Shown: positions 17,904-27,580, counted from the stretch's first letter. The stretch is 64,000 nt of DNA from Danxiaibacter sp048498555 (GCA_048498555.1 JBEHXT010000026.1:1-64000), one strand, 5' to 3'. A program made the numbers and translations. The notes: generated from the sequence alone by a model not told the origin.

Positions 17904-19022
17904 ATGAAGCAAATCAATATGTCAATTTTTTATTCACGCTATTTTATTTGTGTTGCACTTGTTGCATTCCTATACTCGTGCAACGATCAGCAGCAGGTTT
18001 CTGCGACAACGGCTGCAGCAATTACAGCAGACACTCTACCAGTATTTATTCTTCATGATACTGGTTTAACCAAAAGCATAGAGTTACCCGCTGAATTGCT
18101 TCCGCTTGAACGTGCTGAGCTTGCTGCAAGAGTGCAGGGTTATGTAAAAGATTTAAAAGTAGATATCGGAGATAAAGTTTCAAGCGGCCAGACACTTGCA
18201 ATAATTGAAGCACCGGAACTGAATACAAAGTATGCAGAATACGAGGCCTCGCTTGCAACGGCAAAAGCAAAATATATAAGCAGCACTGATGTGTATGAAC
18301 GCATGAAAAAAGCGGCACAGGCAAAGACTGCGGGCATTGTTGCTCCGGTTGATCTTGAACGCTGCAAAAATCAGTATATAGCAGACAGTGCTTCATACGA
18401 GTCAGCGCGTAAGCTTGCACAATCCTACAAAGAGATGGCAGGTTACCTGGTGATACGCGCACCGTTTTCAGGAATAATAACTGCAAGAAATGTTGATCGG
18501 GGTGCTTTGGTTGGAACAGATCAAAAAATTTTTACGATTGAGAACCTGCAAACATTAAGATTGCGTGTTGCAGTACCTGAGCTATACACAGCAACAGGAA
18601 GCACACAAAAAGAAAACCAGTTCAGGATTGATGGTTATCCTGAAAAAACATTTACCGCAACACTGGCGCGCAAGAGTGGTAGCATTGATGCAACTACACG
18701 CACAGAACTTTGGGAGTACAGGTATAACAATAACGAAGGCCTAATTAAAGCGGGTTCATTTGCGTATATAAAACTGAATGTGCAAAGAAATGTCCATTCC
18801 TTTATTGTACCACCAACAGCCATCGCCACAACACAGGAACGAAAGTTTGTCATTAAAGTAAAAGATGGCAAAGCCTTATGGGTTGATGTAAGTCAGGGTT
18901 TATCAACAGACAAAGGCATTGAAATATTTGGCAACATAAACAGCAATGACACGCTTTTAGTAAGGGCATCTGATGAAAGAAAAGAAGGGACAAGCGCGAT
19001 GTGGAAAGTTGTGAAGCAGTAG
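17904..19022 (+). CDS. RND periplasmic adaptor (membrane fusion) lipoprotein
   Basis: This gene encodes 372 residues. The leader ends in the lipobox LYSC (Cys about residue 27), so it is a lipoprotein. The biotinyl-lipoyl half motifs ARVQGYVKDLKVDIGDKVSSGQ and VIRAPFSGIITARNVDRGALV flank a helical hairpin (about 105-165). A beta-barrel domain and a membrane-proximal domain follow. It links the RND permease to the TolC channel. It is separated from the permease gene by 211 bp that hold a hairpin element, so its expression may be uncoupled from the other two genes. Confidence 0.93.
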   Translation: MKQINMSIFYSRYFICVALVAFLYSCNDQQQVSATTAAAITADTLPVFILHDTGLTKSIELPAELLPLERAELAARVQGYVKDLKVDIGDKVSSGQTLAIIEAPELNTKYAEYEASLATAKAKYISSTDVYERMKKAAQAKTAGIVAPVDLERCKNQYIADSASYESARKLAQSYKEMAGYLVIRAPFSGIITARNVDRGALVGTDQKIFTIENLQTLRLRVAVPELYTATGSTQKENQFRIDGYPEKTFTATLARKSGSIDATTRTELWEYRYNNNEGLIKAGSFAYIKLNVQRNVHSFIVPPTAIATTQERKFVIKVKDGKALWVDVSQGLSTDKGIEIFGNINSNDTLLVRASDERKEGTSAMWKVVKQ

Positions 19023-19097
19023 CGTTCAGCCGTGAGGCATGAGGTATCAGGTTTTAGGTATCAGCCGTGAGACCTGATGTTTGAGGTTTCAGCTCGA
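19021..19097 (+). repeat. Array with 7-bp period, AGGTATC type
   Basis: Eleven units of exactly 7 bp begin inside the stop codon of the adaptor gene (TAG at 19020-19022). Units include AGGTATC (twice), AGCCGTG (twice) and AGGTTTC. The following 19098-19266 shows no recognisable feature. Confidence 0.75.
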
Positions 19098-19266
19098 TTT
19101 TGCATACAAGGATTAAATAGACACCGGCCCGATTACACCTTTGGCGCGCGTATAAAAACAAAACATGGCCACATCGCCAGTGTTTTAAAGTCACCTGCAA
19201 TGCAGGTATGTATTTTCATAGTGGAGTGGTATTTATAAGCGGCGCATCGCTTCGGAATAAACAAGG

Positions 19267-19866
19267 CTATGCAATTGCAATTCCTTTACCTAGTTTAATC
19301 AAATGTTCGTTAAGCGCCTTAGAGTCGATTTGCAATTTTTTATACGAATCTGCCGGGATTATTGCTACCTGGCCGGTATTAAAAGTGGGTGCCGCTGGAA
19401 TAAATACCGTTGCCTCACCGCTATCTGCAATATCGATTATGTAAGCTGGCTTCCAATGCTCTTGTGTATGCACTAGGCATGTTTCAAAAACCTCTTCTTT
19501 GGGGGCTATCCCGATATTAATTTCTGTTTCTTTCCGCAGGTCGTTGTAACCCGGAATAAAGCGCGCCAGTCTTTCATCCAGCCAGTCGCTCATTCGCTTG
19601 AATACAGAAAGCTTAACCAAAAAACCTGCTACTACACAAAACAGTAAGAGCAGGATAATTGCAATTATAGCATCGCCCGTTGCACCCAACAAAGTATCGA
19701 TACCAAGAAGGTTTGATACTTTGTGGCCTACTCCCAGCAGCTTCGTCCAAAACTTTCCCAACACAGCAATAGATATAAGCACCGGCATCAAGAACACAAA
19801 GCCAGTAACTACGTGGTTGCGTATAATTTTGTATGATCGCCTTGTGCGTAAATATGCTCTTTTCAT
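19267..19866 (-). CDS. DUF502 family membrane protein
   Basis: This gene encodes 199 residues. Two membrane segments (about 20-40, GFVFLMPVLISIAVLGKF, and 65-90, AIIAIILLLLFCVVAGFLVKL) are followed by a soluble domain with the family-typical RFIPGYNDLRKE and EATVFIPAAPTFNTGQVAIIPADSYKKL. DUF502 proteins are conserved inner membrane proteins of unknown function. It is a single gene with the opposite orientation to the efflux genes. Confidence 0.85.
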   Translation of the reverse strand: MKRAYLRTRRSYKIIRNHVVTGFVFLMPVLISIAVLGKFWTKLLGVGHKVSNLLGIDTLLGATGDAIIAIILLLLFCVVAGFLVKLSVFKRMSDWLDERLARFIPGYNDLRKETEINIGIAPKEEVFETCLVHTQEHWKPAYIIDIADSGEATVFIPAAPTFNTGQVAIIPADSYKKLQIDSKALNEHLIKLGKGIAIA

Positions 19867-20062
19867 AATTATATTTTTTAATTACCATGCTTCGCATTCC
19901 AATTTCATTGTAGAAGTAAGCACGGTAATAGCTTAATACAATATTCTAATGCAAGCACCTCGGCGTGGCCAGCCCATTAAACAATTTAAAATGCAGCACA
20001 CATATATTTAACGAGCTGGTTCAGCCACTTAATTACTTAAGAAAACAAATTATAAATCGTTA

Positions 20063-20506
20063 CTAAAGCGTCATTGATTCTTTTACCAACTTGCCAGCTT
20101 TATCGAAATAGAGGTACTTCTTCTCAAGGCTGCTTTTTTTAACCAGCATGCGATATTGTACTTCGCTTTCTTTTTTCTCAATTTTTAATACCTCGGTTAC
20201 TTTTCTGTCTGCATAACGGCTTTTGGCAAAACCTTCCTTTATTTCGGCAGGCAGCTTAGTCTCATCTAATTCTTCCTCTGTTGACTGCCACTCGCCTTTC
20301 CCGTTAAAACTTGCTTCGCATTTAGTGCTATCCTTCGAGGTAAAACGTGCGCTAAAATTGGTTAGGTTATCTTTCCACTGTACATCTTTTGCATCGGGAT
20401 ATTTAGTGGTAAAAGCATTCGTTACTTCAGAAGGTATTTTCCGTATCTGTGAAATAGCCGGCTGAATGACTATAACAGTCAACAACACAAATAATAATCG
20501 TTTCAT
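20063..20506 (-). CDS. PepSY-like secreted protein
   Basis: This gene encodes 147 residues: a signal peptide (MKRLLFVLLTVIVIQPAISQ), then a domain of the Bacteroidota PepSY-like type with the typical phrases VTNAFTTKYPDAKDVQWKDNLTNFSARF and EASFNGKGEWQSTEEELDETKLPAEIKEGF. Such proteins resemble beta-lactamase-inhibitor folds and are periplasmic. An in-frame upstream start would add 20 residues and bury the signal peptide, so I chose the ATG at 20506. It lies 63 bp downstream of the barrel protein gene at 20570-21259 and may share its transcript. Confidence 0.85.
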   Translation of the reverse strand: MKRLLFVLLTVIVIQPAISQIRKIPSEVTNAFTTKYPDAKDVQWKDNLTNFSARFTSKDSTKCEASFNGKGEWQSTEEELDETKLPAEIKEGFAKSRYADRKVTEVLKIEKKESEVQYRMLVKKSSLEKKYLYFDKAGKLVKESMTL

Positions 20507-20569
20507 AGGTCGTCTATTTTTTATTGACTCATTGTAAAAATCGTTGTAGCTTACTTTAACAGCCATTAG

Positions 20570-21259
20570 CTAAAAGCGTACGCCAAGCGTTACAAAGCCT
20601 TGCCTGGGCTGGCTTTTTACACCTTCGAGCACATCGGAAAAACCGTAATTATAACCCGCTTCCAGTACTAAAAACAGAAAGTCTGCGCCAACACCAGCTT
20701 GTCCGGACCAAAAAAAAGATTTGGTATCATCTTTATTAAAACGCGGGTTGTCACTCACGCTAAGTACCCAGGACGGGATTACGCTAAGAAAAACACGAAG
20801 ATTGACTGCTTTTTGTGTCGCTGAAAAAAGACTGATACCAGCGGTTAAAGGAATGCCAATATCATTGATGCTAAAAGTATTTTCCACGCTATCCCGTAAA
20901 CCATATTTGGAGCTGTTGTATCTCGCTCCTATCTGCCAGTAGATAAAGTTTCCGCTTCTGTAATTGAAGCCGGCCTGCCAACCGGTTTGAGAAGAAGATT
21001 CATACTTGTTGGAAGAAACTGAAAGATTGTTGAACGTTACTCCGCCATACAAAATAAACAGGCTTTTTTTGGCAGGAGGTGGTGGTGGAACCGGTGCGGG
21101 TGGATTCGCAGTTGTAGTAACAACTGTTGTGTCCGGTTTTGCGGCAGCCATAGAATCCTTTTTAGCAGTAGAATCAACTTGCGCGAAGGCTGAACTGCTC
21201 AATAAAAAAAACAGCACAACAGGGGCCCATAACCTGCGACCAAAATTAATCTGATGCAT
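20570..21259 (-). CDS. Outer membrane beta-barrel protein with proline-rich linker
   Basis: This gene encodes 229 residues. A signal peptide (ends AFAQ, residue 27) is followed by a linker rich in Pro (APVPPPPPAKK, residues 54-65) and then a barrel with alternating aromatic strands ending in QGFVTLGVRF, the usual C-terminal Phe. It resembles OmpW/PorT-like porin-family barrels of Bacteroidota. It may pass the linker through the cell wall. No specific function is evident. Confidence 0.8.
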   Translation of the reverse strand: MHQINFGRRLWAPVVLFFLLSSSAFAQVDSTAKKDSMAAAKPDTTVVTTTANPPAPVPPPPPAKKSLFILYGGVTFNNLSVSSNKYESSSQTGWQAGFNYRSGNFIYWQIGARYNSSKYGLRDSVENTFSINDIGIPLTAGISLFSATQKAVNLRVFLSVIPSWVLSVSDNPRFNKDDTKSFFWSGQAGVGADFLFLVLEAGYNYGFSDVLEGVKSQPRQGFVTLGVRF

Positions 21260-22250
21260 AATTAGAGATTTTTAATGGTGAAGAATTATGAATTGTTCTG
21301 AATAAGCTCTAAATAACTTCAGTCCGGCACATGTCAGATAGTAACGAGTAGTTGCTCATAAGCATAACGGCTGTCCACATTTTGCCATATCTCCAAAGCG
21401 CTTCTACCTGTTGCTTTTTTATCAACAGATATGATCAGCTTTTGGTAATCTATATTCATTGTATTGTCTAAAAGGTTAAAAGCAGTATTGAAGATATGTA
21501 TGTCACTGCTTCCGGATTCGATATCATTGGGTAGTCTACTATCAAGCAATAAATTGTATTGGGACTCTTTAATTAGCAGATATTCTAATACCTTGCTTAC
21601 GTAACATTACCATTTATGATAGAAAACAAGGAGCCTGTAAATGGATGAACGAATGTACAACAATAAAAGGACGAATGCAAGTGCCTACTTTTAGGATGGC
21701 TTGTAAGTTCAAAAAGAAAAATTAAGCCATAAACAATATCCAATGTTTGTATTAGCGTGATTATGTGTTAATATGAAATAGCCATTGATCATGCTCATGC
21801 GAGAGGTTTCGCATACCATATGTTGTAAGCTAAAAGCACATCTTACTATAGCTTTGTGAGGTTATTGCTAAAGGCATTCACATCTGTTACTGATGTAACT
21901 CAGTCGGAAAGCGCCTTATGCTGAAACAGTTCATTTCATTATGTTTGATCATTTCGCACTATCAACTTACGATGCCCAATTAGTCTGTTTCAAATTTTAA
22001 TCAGTTTTCGGATTGCATGTTGACGAAAGTCCTTATTTTGCGCAATGCTTGCTGGCGCTGACAATTTAAAACAACCCATACACACATCGTATTTCATCTT
22101 ATATTATTTTATTCTGTTACAATATTAATCGCATATATACATCAAGAAATCTGTTATCACTTATATACATCAGTACTCAATATTCATTTCACTGCAAATC
22201 TGTTTCTTACATTTCTCTAATCTTTTTTTAAACGCCTTTTTTTAAAATGC
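21260..22250. other. Intergenic region of about 1 kb without a convincing gene
   Basis: The only frame with coding-like character is on the minus strand at 21334-21609, where about 91 codons are open but no ATG is in frame (a TTG lies at 21549). Its peptide (IDYQKLIISVDKKATGRSALEIWQ) resembles no family I know; it may be a gene remnant. The rest (21610-22250) is AT-rich with no visible structure until the promoter at 22254. Confidence 0.35.
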
Positions 22251-22253
22251 CTC

Positions 22254-22283
22254 TTGACAGATGACATAAGTTGTTGTACTTTG
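22254..22283 (+). promoter_or_regulatory. Promoter of the first beta-helix/FN3 gene
   Basis: TTGACA starts at 22254 (-33 element) and TACTTTG lies at 22277-22283 (-7 element, one base shorter than TAnnTTTG), with 20 nt between TTG and TA. The same elements with the same 20-nt spacing occur at 56526-56555 before the paralogue. Transcription should start near 22290. Confidence 0.65.
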
Positions 22284-22289
22284 TTTTCA

Positions 22290-22420
22290 GTCTGTGTTTT
22301 CTACTAAGCACAGGGATATATCCTCAAGCATCTCATAATTTATGGGCATTTAAAGCTATTGTGTTTACTGTTGAAATATACAGGCCGATATCCCTATTTC
22401 CTCACGCTAATAAAAAGAAT
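22290..22420 (+). promoter_or_regulatory. Conserved structured 5' leader, copy A
   Basis: The leader is about 131 nt. An 8-bp hairpin at 22292-22299 and 22306-22313 (CTGTGTTT with AAGCACAG, one G-U pair) is followed at once by the palindrome GGATATATCC (22314-22323). A second conserved block (GTGTTTACTGTTG, 22361-22373) and ATACAGGC lie near the 3' end; the latter can pair with the first hairpin arm instead. The same layout exists in copy B at 56561-56692. I know no Rfam family that fits. Confidence 0.65.
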
Positions 22421-24859
22421 ATGAAAAAGGTATTTTTTACTCTTTGCATGGCCACAACTATGTGCGTTAGTGAGGCCAAAACAATTATCCTTTATCCTGG
22501 CTCCGGATCTACCGGTGTTTACATTCAGGATGCTTCCACCTTAGGCTATGCTCCCGGTGACACATTATTAGTCAATCAAAACATCAGCAGCCTTTACCTT
22601 AACAATATTAACGGAACCATTAAAGACACGGTTGTAATCACGTCTACCCCTGGTGTTATGATACGGGCCACAAGTGGCCGGTGTATAGAAATTTCGGGAA
22701 GCTCCTATTTCAAAGCTTATAATTTTAACGTACAGGGGCAAAGTGGCTCCATTGGATTTAAAGCGGGCGGCTGCACCAACCTGGCTGTTGAGAACGTAAC
22801 AGTCAACACTGTTTCTGTAGGATTCATGATCAAGACGGACCCTGCTAACCAATCCTTTGCCTATCCAAACTTTGTGATCAGGGACGTATCAATTACAAAT
22901 TGTTCAGCAGAAAACTGCAATAATGAAGGGTTTTATATCGGTCAGACTTCGGATATGTATAATGGTTACAAAACGCCTCCCATTATTGGTTTGAAAATAC
23001 GGAACTGTTCTGCCACAAATTGCGGCTGGGATGGCTTTCAGATTACCAGCGCGCAAAACTGCGATGTATCCGGGCTTAAGGTTTGGAACGCAGGATCGGC
23101 AAGTGAATCAGGGCAAAGAAGTGGCATTGCTATCCAGGATGCCACAACAGGAACCTTTAGTGATTTTTATGTTGATGGCGCAGTTGGTTCGGGCTTAACA
23201 ATATTCAGCAGCGGCCAGGTTTATTACAATAATATAGTATTAAAGAATACTGCTAAAATGGGCAACAGCAATGCTGTATATATCGACAACCGTTACGACC
23301 GTGGCTACAACCTCGGTGCCAGGCAGTTATTTATGACTAATGTTGTTATACAAGGCGGCGCGCCCACTCCAACGGAAGCGATGAAGGTCAACAACGGGAC
23401 CAGTAATGGTGCCCTGGCATCTATTCCCGGCATTGTTACCAACTTTAATTACGATCCTACGTTGTGGCCAAAAATAAAGGATAATGTTCCAAATGAATAT
23501 ATTGGCGGCACTGAAGGAATTCCCGACACATCAAATCCAGGTCCTGGCCCTACACCTCCGCCAGACACAACGAACATTCCAACTCCTGGCCCCACTGCAC
23601 CTGGCGCAATCTTCTCTGTAGGACAGGATAAGATCACTGTGTATTACAACGATGGAAGAAAAGATGTCTTCAGCAAAACTGGTTCAGATACCATCATGTC
23701 AACCGCGCCAGCACCCCCATCAAACCTGGTAGCAACAGTTAGCGGAAAAAGCGTAATTCTTACGTGGGATCCACCATCATTTAACGGCGGCTCGCAGATA
23801 GCCTCCTACCAGGTCTACAGGTCTACTGCATCCCGGGGAGCTCAGCGTGCTGTTGCTGTTAATTCAGGAACTACTTATACGGATACAACTGTAGCTTTGG
23901 GCTTCACATACATTTATAAAGTAACAGCAATAAACAGCGTTGGTGAATCTCAACCGTCAGCGGATGCTGTTGCCTCACTTGCTGTGGAACCATTGCCACC
24001 TGCACCAGTAGACCTTGCGGCGACCGGGGGCGTTGGACAAATTTCACTTACATGGTCTCCTCCTTCATCCGGAACAGAAGCTATTACAGGTTATAATTTG
24101 TATCGCGGAACAGTTAAAGGTTTTACTCAAACGCTTGTGACAACAATTGCAAAAAATGCAACAAGCTATACTGACGATGGCCTTGTGGCAGGAACTTACT
24201 ATTACACAGTTACCAGCACCAAGAACGCATTACAATCGCCCAGATCGAATGAAGTTTCTGCAACTGCAACTCCGCCACCAGTTGCACCATCTGCACCTCA
24301 GAACCTTTCTTTAGTAGCAGGGGTACTACAGGCAACATTAAGCTGGTCAGCGCCTTTAAGCAATGGCAATTCACCAATCAACACTTATAAAATTTATCGT
24401 GGAACGGCACCAGGATCTGGAATTTTACTTACAACTTTAAGCGGTGACGTGTATAGTTACAATGATGGAAATGTAACTAGTGGCACAAGTTATTATTACA
24501 CATTAGCGGCTGTTAACTCTGTTGGAGAGTCACCAAAATCAAATGAAGTGAAGTATGTAGCTTCTTATTATACGCTGCCATCTGTACCAACAAGCTTCAA
24601 TGCAACTCCATCAAGCGGGACTGTTTCTCTTTCATGGGCCCCTCCAATAAATAATGGAGGTACAACGATTACAGGCTATAAAATATACAGAGGAACTGCA
24701 CCGGGCAAATACAATCCGATTAAGACGACCGATGGAAACGCGCGTTCGTACGTAGATGGCAACAAAGCAAACGGAACAACATACTACTACGTTATTTCTG
24801 CAATAAATAGCGTGGGTGAAGGCCCACTGTCATCAGAAATATCGGCGAGGCCACAATAA
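22421..24859 (+). CDS. Secreted right-handed beta-helix protein with four fibronectin type III domains
   Basis: This gene encodes 812 residues. A signal peptide (MKKVFFTLCMATTMCVSEA) is followed by a parallel beta-helix at about 21-385 with pectin-lyase-like repeats (GFYIGQTSDMYNGY, NCSATNCGWDGFQIT, SGLTIFSSGQVYYNNIVLKN). A Pro/Thr-rich linker spans about 390-410. Four FN3 domains start near residues 430, 525, 620 and 717, each with ITSY/INTYKIYRGT and YYYTVTAVNSVGES-like strands. Carbohydrate lyase or binding activity at the cell surface is likely, but catalytic residues are not identifiable by eye. A TTG-started longer frame overlaps the leader RNA and is rejected. A close paralogue lies at 56693-59122. 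Confidence 0.9.
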   Translation: MKKVFFTLCMATTMCVSEAKTIILYPGSGSTGVYIQDASTLGYAPGDTLLVNQNISSLYLNNINGTIKDTVVITSTPGVMIRATSGRCIEISGSSYFKAYNFNVQGQSGSIGFKAGGCTNLAVENVTVNTVSVGFMIKTDPANQSFAYPNFVIRDVSITNCSAENCNNEGFYIGQTSDMYNGYKTPPIIGLKIRNCSATNCGWDGFQITSAQNCDVSGLKVWNAGSASESGQRSGIAIQDATTGTFSDFYVDGAVGSGLTIFSSGQVYYNNIVLKNTAKMGNSNAVYIDNRYDRGYNLGARQLFMTNVVIQGGAPTPTEAMKVNNGTSNGALASIPGIVTNFNYDPTLWPKIKDNVPNEYIGGTEGIPDTSNPGPGPTPPPDTTNIPTPGPTAPGAIFSVGQDKITVYYNDGRKDVFSKTGSDTIMSTAPAPPSNLVATVSGKSVILTWDPPSFNGGSQIASYQVYRSTASRGAQRAVAVNSGTTYTDTTVALGFTYIYKVTAINSVGESQPSADAVASLAVEPLPPAPVDLAATGGVGQISLTWSPPSSGTEAITGYNLYRGTVKGFTQTLVTTIAKNATSYTDDGLVAGTYYYTVTSTKNALQSPRSNEVSATATPPPVAPSAPQNLSLVAGVLQATLSWSAPLSNGNSPINTYKIYRGTAPGSGILLTTLSGDVYSYNDGNVTSGTSYYYTLAAVNSVGESPKSNEVKYVASYYTLPSVPTSFNATPSSGTVSLSWAPPINNGGTTITGYKIYRGTAPGKYNPIKTTDGNARSYVDGNKANGTTYYYVISAINSVGEGPLSSEISARPQ

Positions 24860-24903
24860 ATTGATATATAGGACCGACATAGCTCGTTCCATCTCAAAAT
24901 CAG

Positions 24904-24931
24904 CAGGCTGCTTATAGCAGCCTGTTTTTTT
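24904..24931 (+). terminator. Intrinsic terminator
   Basis: CAGGCTGC (24904-24911) pairs perfectly with GCAGCCTG (24917-24924) and is followed by seven T residues. It ends the beta-helix/FN3 transcript. Confidence 0.9.
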
Positions 24932-25000
24932 ATGTTCTACCAACCATTAGCCATTAATCGCAAACCCTTGCCTGCTGCGGATTACAGTTTTGTTAAAAGA

Positions 25001-25023
25001 TTTGTTGCAGTTTTTGCAACAAA
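25001..25023. promoter_or_regulatory. Perfect dyad upstream of the sigma-54 activator gene
   Basis: TTTGTTGCA (25001-25009) and TGCAACAAA (25015-25023) are perfect reverse complements with a 5-nt centre. A possible promoter follows: TTG at 25092-25094 and TACATTTA at 25113-25120, 18 nt apart. The dyad would then be about 100 bp upstream of the transcription start. The rest of 24932-25338 shows nothing else. Confidence 0.4.
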
Positions 25024-25338
25024 TTATTCAAATGGTTGTTACACAATTAAATACCACTGAGCGACGCAATTTGAAGTGGTTTGAAAAAAATTTGCGGGTC
25101 GGCTTTTTTTGTTACATTTAGCGTCAAAGACACATAGCTACCGGAACAATTTGCAAGAAGAACCAATGAAAGAACACCTTGCAGGGAAATTTAGAATCGT
25201 GTCTCTTATGCTGTAACTAACTGCGACCAGCCGCAAAAAAGAATTGATCGGAAGTACCCCTTGATTATCATCACCGGAAGCGGGATTTATTAATACAGAA
25301 TAGTTATGCCCCTTAAAACGCCAGTTTAAAACTGACGA

Positions 25339-27402
25339 ATGCAACTGATTATTTTTGCAACTGCATTTATTACTGCAGGAGCTGCTCTCATTGCGGGACT
25401 AATAAGCCTGCTTGCGGGCATGCATAAAGAAGGTGAAAAGATAGATGTGCTGTTTGGAATACTGGCACTACTTGCATTTCTGTTTATTATTGTGCCCCCC
25501 GCGGGATTTATAACAACGGAAGCGCCATATCCTTTTTACTTCTATATCAAATGCTCGCTTTTATGGGCGCATTACATGCTATTGCCCTGGTTTATCTGTC
25601 ATTACTGTAATTATCACAAGCCGAAATTTTCAGTAGTCATTGACAGTCTGCTTGTTGTTTCTTTTGTATTGATGATTTCTACACAACAAAGCAATTATCA
25701 TTACAACTGGATCTGGTTTATGCTTGTTCCGCTAGCACTCATCTGGATGCACGGACTCCTCGCTGCCAGGCACCAGAAACAACAACAAAAAAAACAGGAA
25801 GCCAGGTGGCTTTTTACTGCAATGCTTATCTATGGCGTGTTGCTTTTGGCGGGTGTGTTTTACCAGGCAACCGACAACGACCGGCAACCAGACAGCATTA
25901 GTATATTCTTTCCATTTAATCTAAGTCTGCTCATCTTTGTTTGCATCATCAGTTTCCGGTTAAGAAATAAGTTGTTTGAAAAATATCACATCATTCAAAA
26001 ACTTAACAGGGAACAAACACAATGGAACGCCCTTGTGAATACAGCTCAACTGCTGATTGTAGCCTTAGATGAAGATGGCAATATTAGCTTTGTTAATCCT
26101 TATGCTGTTAAAACATTGGGATATTATTCGGAAGAAGAACTACTGAGCAAGAATTGGTTTAATAAATTCCCTTTAAATGATGTAGCCTATAACCCAATGG
26201 ACCTACACGCCGAAATAATGCAGACGCAGAAAACGGTAACAAACTTTCCTACGAACATCCGTGCAAAAGACGGCACTGTATTGAAAATCAGCTGGACAAA
26301 CGTGATCATGTATGGAGAAGATGGCCAACCAAAAGGCACCATGAATATAGGCAACAATACCACTGACAAGGACGATGCGTTGATGCAATTGAATCAGCTA
26401 AAAAATGAACTGGAAAAAGAAAGCTTTGCATTGGTTGATGAAAATGCTTCTGGCATAAAAGAAACAGGAATTGTAGGCCTGAGTAATGCTGTACTGTACG
26501 CGTTACAAAAGGCACGAAAGGTTGCTGACACCAATGCAAGTGTTTTGCTGAATGGAGAAACAGGTGTTGGCAAAGAACTCTTTGCGCATTTTATTTATCA
26601 CAATAGCTTCCGAAGTGATAAACAGTTCATCAAAATAAACTGTGCCGCGCTCCCACCAGAGCTGATAGAAAGCGAATTATTTGGCCATGAAAAAGGTGCC
26701 TTCACAGGCGCTTTGCAAGCACGGAAAGGAAGATTTGAACTAGCACACAAAGGCACAATATTCCTGGATGAAATAGGTGAAATGCCTCTTTCCCTTCAAC
26801 CCAAATTATTGCGTGTATTGCAGAGTGGTGAATTTGAACGTATCGGCGGGCAACAGACGATAAAAGTTGATGTAAGGATTATTGCTGCAACCAACAGGGA
26901 GCTCTCCCGTGAAGTTGTTGAAGGCCGTTTTAGAGAGGACCTCTTTTACAGGCTCAATGTTTTCCCTATCACCATTCCTCCATTACGGAAAAGAGCTGGT
27001 GATATTCCATTACTTGTTGCGCATTATGTAAAAACAATATCAGCAGAGCATAGTAAAGTTATAACTGATGTAAGCAAAGCTGACATGGCCAGGCTGTGCG
27101 AATACAGGTGGCCCGGTAACATTCGTGAACTGATGAATGTAATTCAGCGTTCAGTTATTTCTACCGAAGGCAATACGCTTAAGCTAGAAGGACTGAACAC
27201 GCAAAAAAAGGAAGATGACGATACAACGGTTATTCCTTCTACAACGATTGAAGAAGTTGAAAAGAACCATATTTTGAAAATACTGGAAGAATGCAACGGA
27301 AGAATCAATGGCGAACATGGTGCAGCCAGCAGACTGGGGCTGCACCCAAGCACACTCAGGTCGCGGTTAAAGAAATTAAATATTGACCGCGAAAGCCTGT
27401 AG
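25339..27402 (+). CDS. Membrane-bound PAS sigma-54-dependent transcriptional activator
   Basis: This gene encodes 687 residues. The N-terminal 220 residues contain about seven hydrophobic membrane segments (for example ALIAGLISLLAG, ILALLAFLFIIV, LLIFVCIISFRL). A PAS domain follows at about 225-345 (LLIVALDEDGNISFVNPYAVKTLGY). The AAA+ domain (about 375-610) has the Walker A GETGVGKE at 406-413, the sigma-54 contact loop GAFTGA at 453-458 and Walker B TIFLDEIGEM. A Fis-type HTH closes the protein (RINGEHGAASRLGLHPSTLRSRLKKL). It should drive RNA polymerase-sigma-54 open complex formation in response to a membrane or PAS signal. A kinase partner is not needed, as there is no receiver domain. 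Confidence 0.95.
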   Translation: MQLIIFATAFITAGAALIAGLISLLAGMHKEGEKIDVLFGILALLAFLFIIVPPAGFITTEAPYPFYFYIKCSLLWAHYMLLPWFICHYCNYHKPKFSVVIDSLLVVSFVLMISTQQSNYHYNWIWFMLVPLALIWMHGLLAARHQKQQQKKQEARWLFTAMLIYGVLLLAGVFYQATDNDRQPDSISIFFPFNLSLLIFVCIISFRLRNKLFEKYHIIQKLNREQTQWNALVNTAQLLIVALDEDGNISFVNPYAVKTLGYYSEEELLSKNWFNKFPLNDVAYNPMDLHAEIMQTQKTVTNFPTNIRAKDGTVLKISWTNVIMYGEDGQPKGTMNIGNNTTDKDDALMQLNQLKNELEKESFALVDENASGIKETGIVGLSNAVLYALQKARKVADTNASVLLNGETGVGKELFAHFIYHNSFRSDKQFIKINCAALPPELIESELFGHEKGAFTGALQARKGRFELAHKGTIFLDEIGEMPLSLQPKLLRVLQSGEFERIGGQQTIKVDVRIIAATNRELSREVVEGRFREDLFYRLNVFPITIPPLRKRAGDIPLLVAHYVKTISAEHSKVITDVSKADMARLCEYRWPGNIRELMNVIQRSVISTEGNTLKLEGLNTQKKEDDDTTVIPSTTIEEVEKNHILKILEECNGRINGEHGAASRLGLHPSTLRSRLKKLNIDRESL

Positions 27403-27460
27403 GCAATAACCCATTACATAAACAACCGGCATTAAAACTGCTTTGAGAAAGCCGGCCCAA

Positions 27461-27497
27461 CTATCGATATTTCGACACCTGCTTAAAATTTCGATAG
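27461..27497. promoter_or_regulatory. Candidate upstream activator sequence for the sigma-54 activator
   Basis: The 11-bp arms at 27461-27471 and 27487-27497 (CTATCGATATT and AATTTCGATAG) are reverse complements with one mismatch. They lie about 100 bp upstream of a sigma-54-type promoter and directly after the activator gene, the usual position of enhancer sites for such activators. Confidence 0.5.
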
Positions 27498-27580
27498 CAA
27501 TCATAATCCGTACTGCAAAAGCGCCTCGGGGATCCATTTAAAATCAACACGTTATAAAAACGTAGTATAGCAATTTTAAA

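Noticed and set aside
21334..21609. Small minus-strand frame without ATG
   Set aside because: No in-frame ATG, no known family and no neighbours; recorded only as a possible remnant.
22271..22420. N-terminal extension of the first beta-helix/FN3 protein from a TTG
   Set aside because: The region is the conserved leader RNA, and the paralogue starts at the matching ATG after its own leader.
22290..22420. Cyclic di-GMP (GEMM) riboswitch identity for the leader, because of CACAGGG
   Set aside because: Only the short word matches; the other GEMM conserved positions and its two-helix layout are absent.
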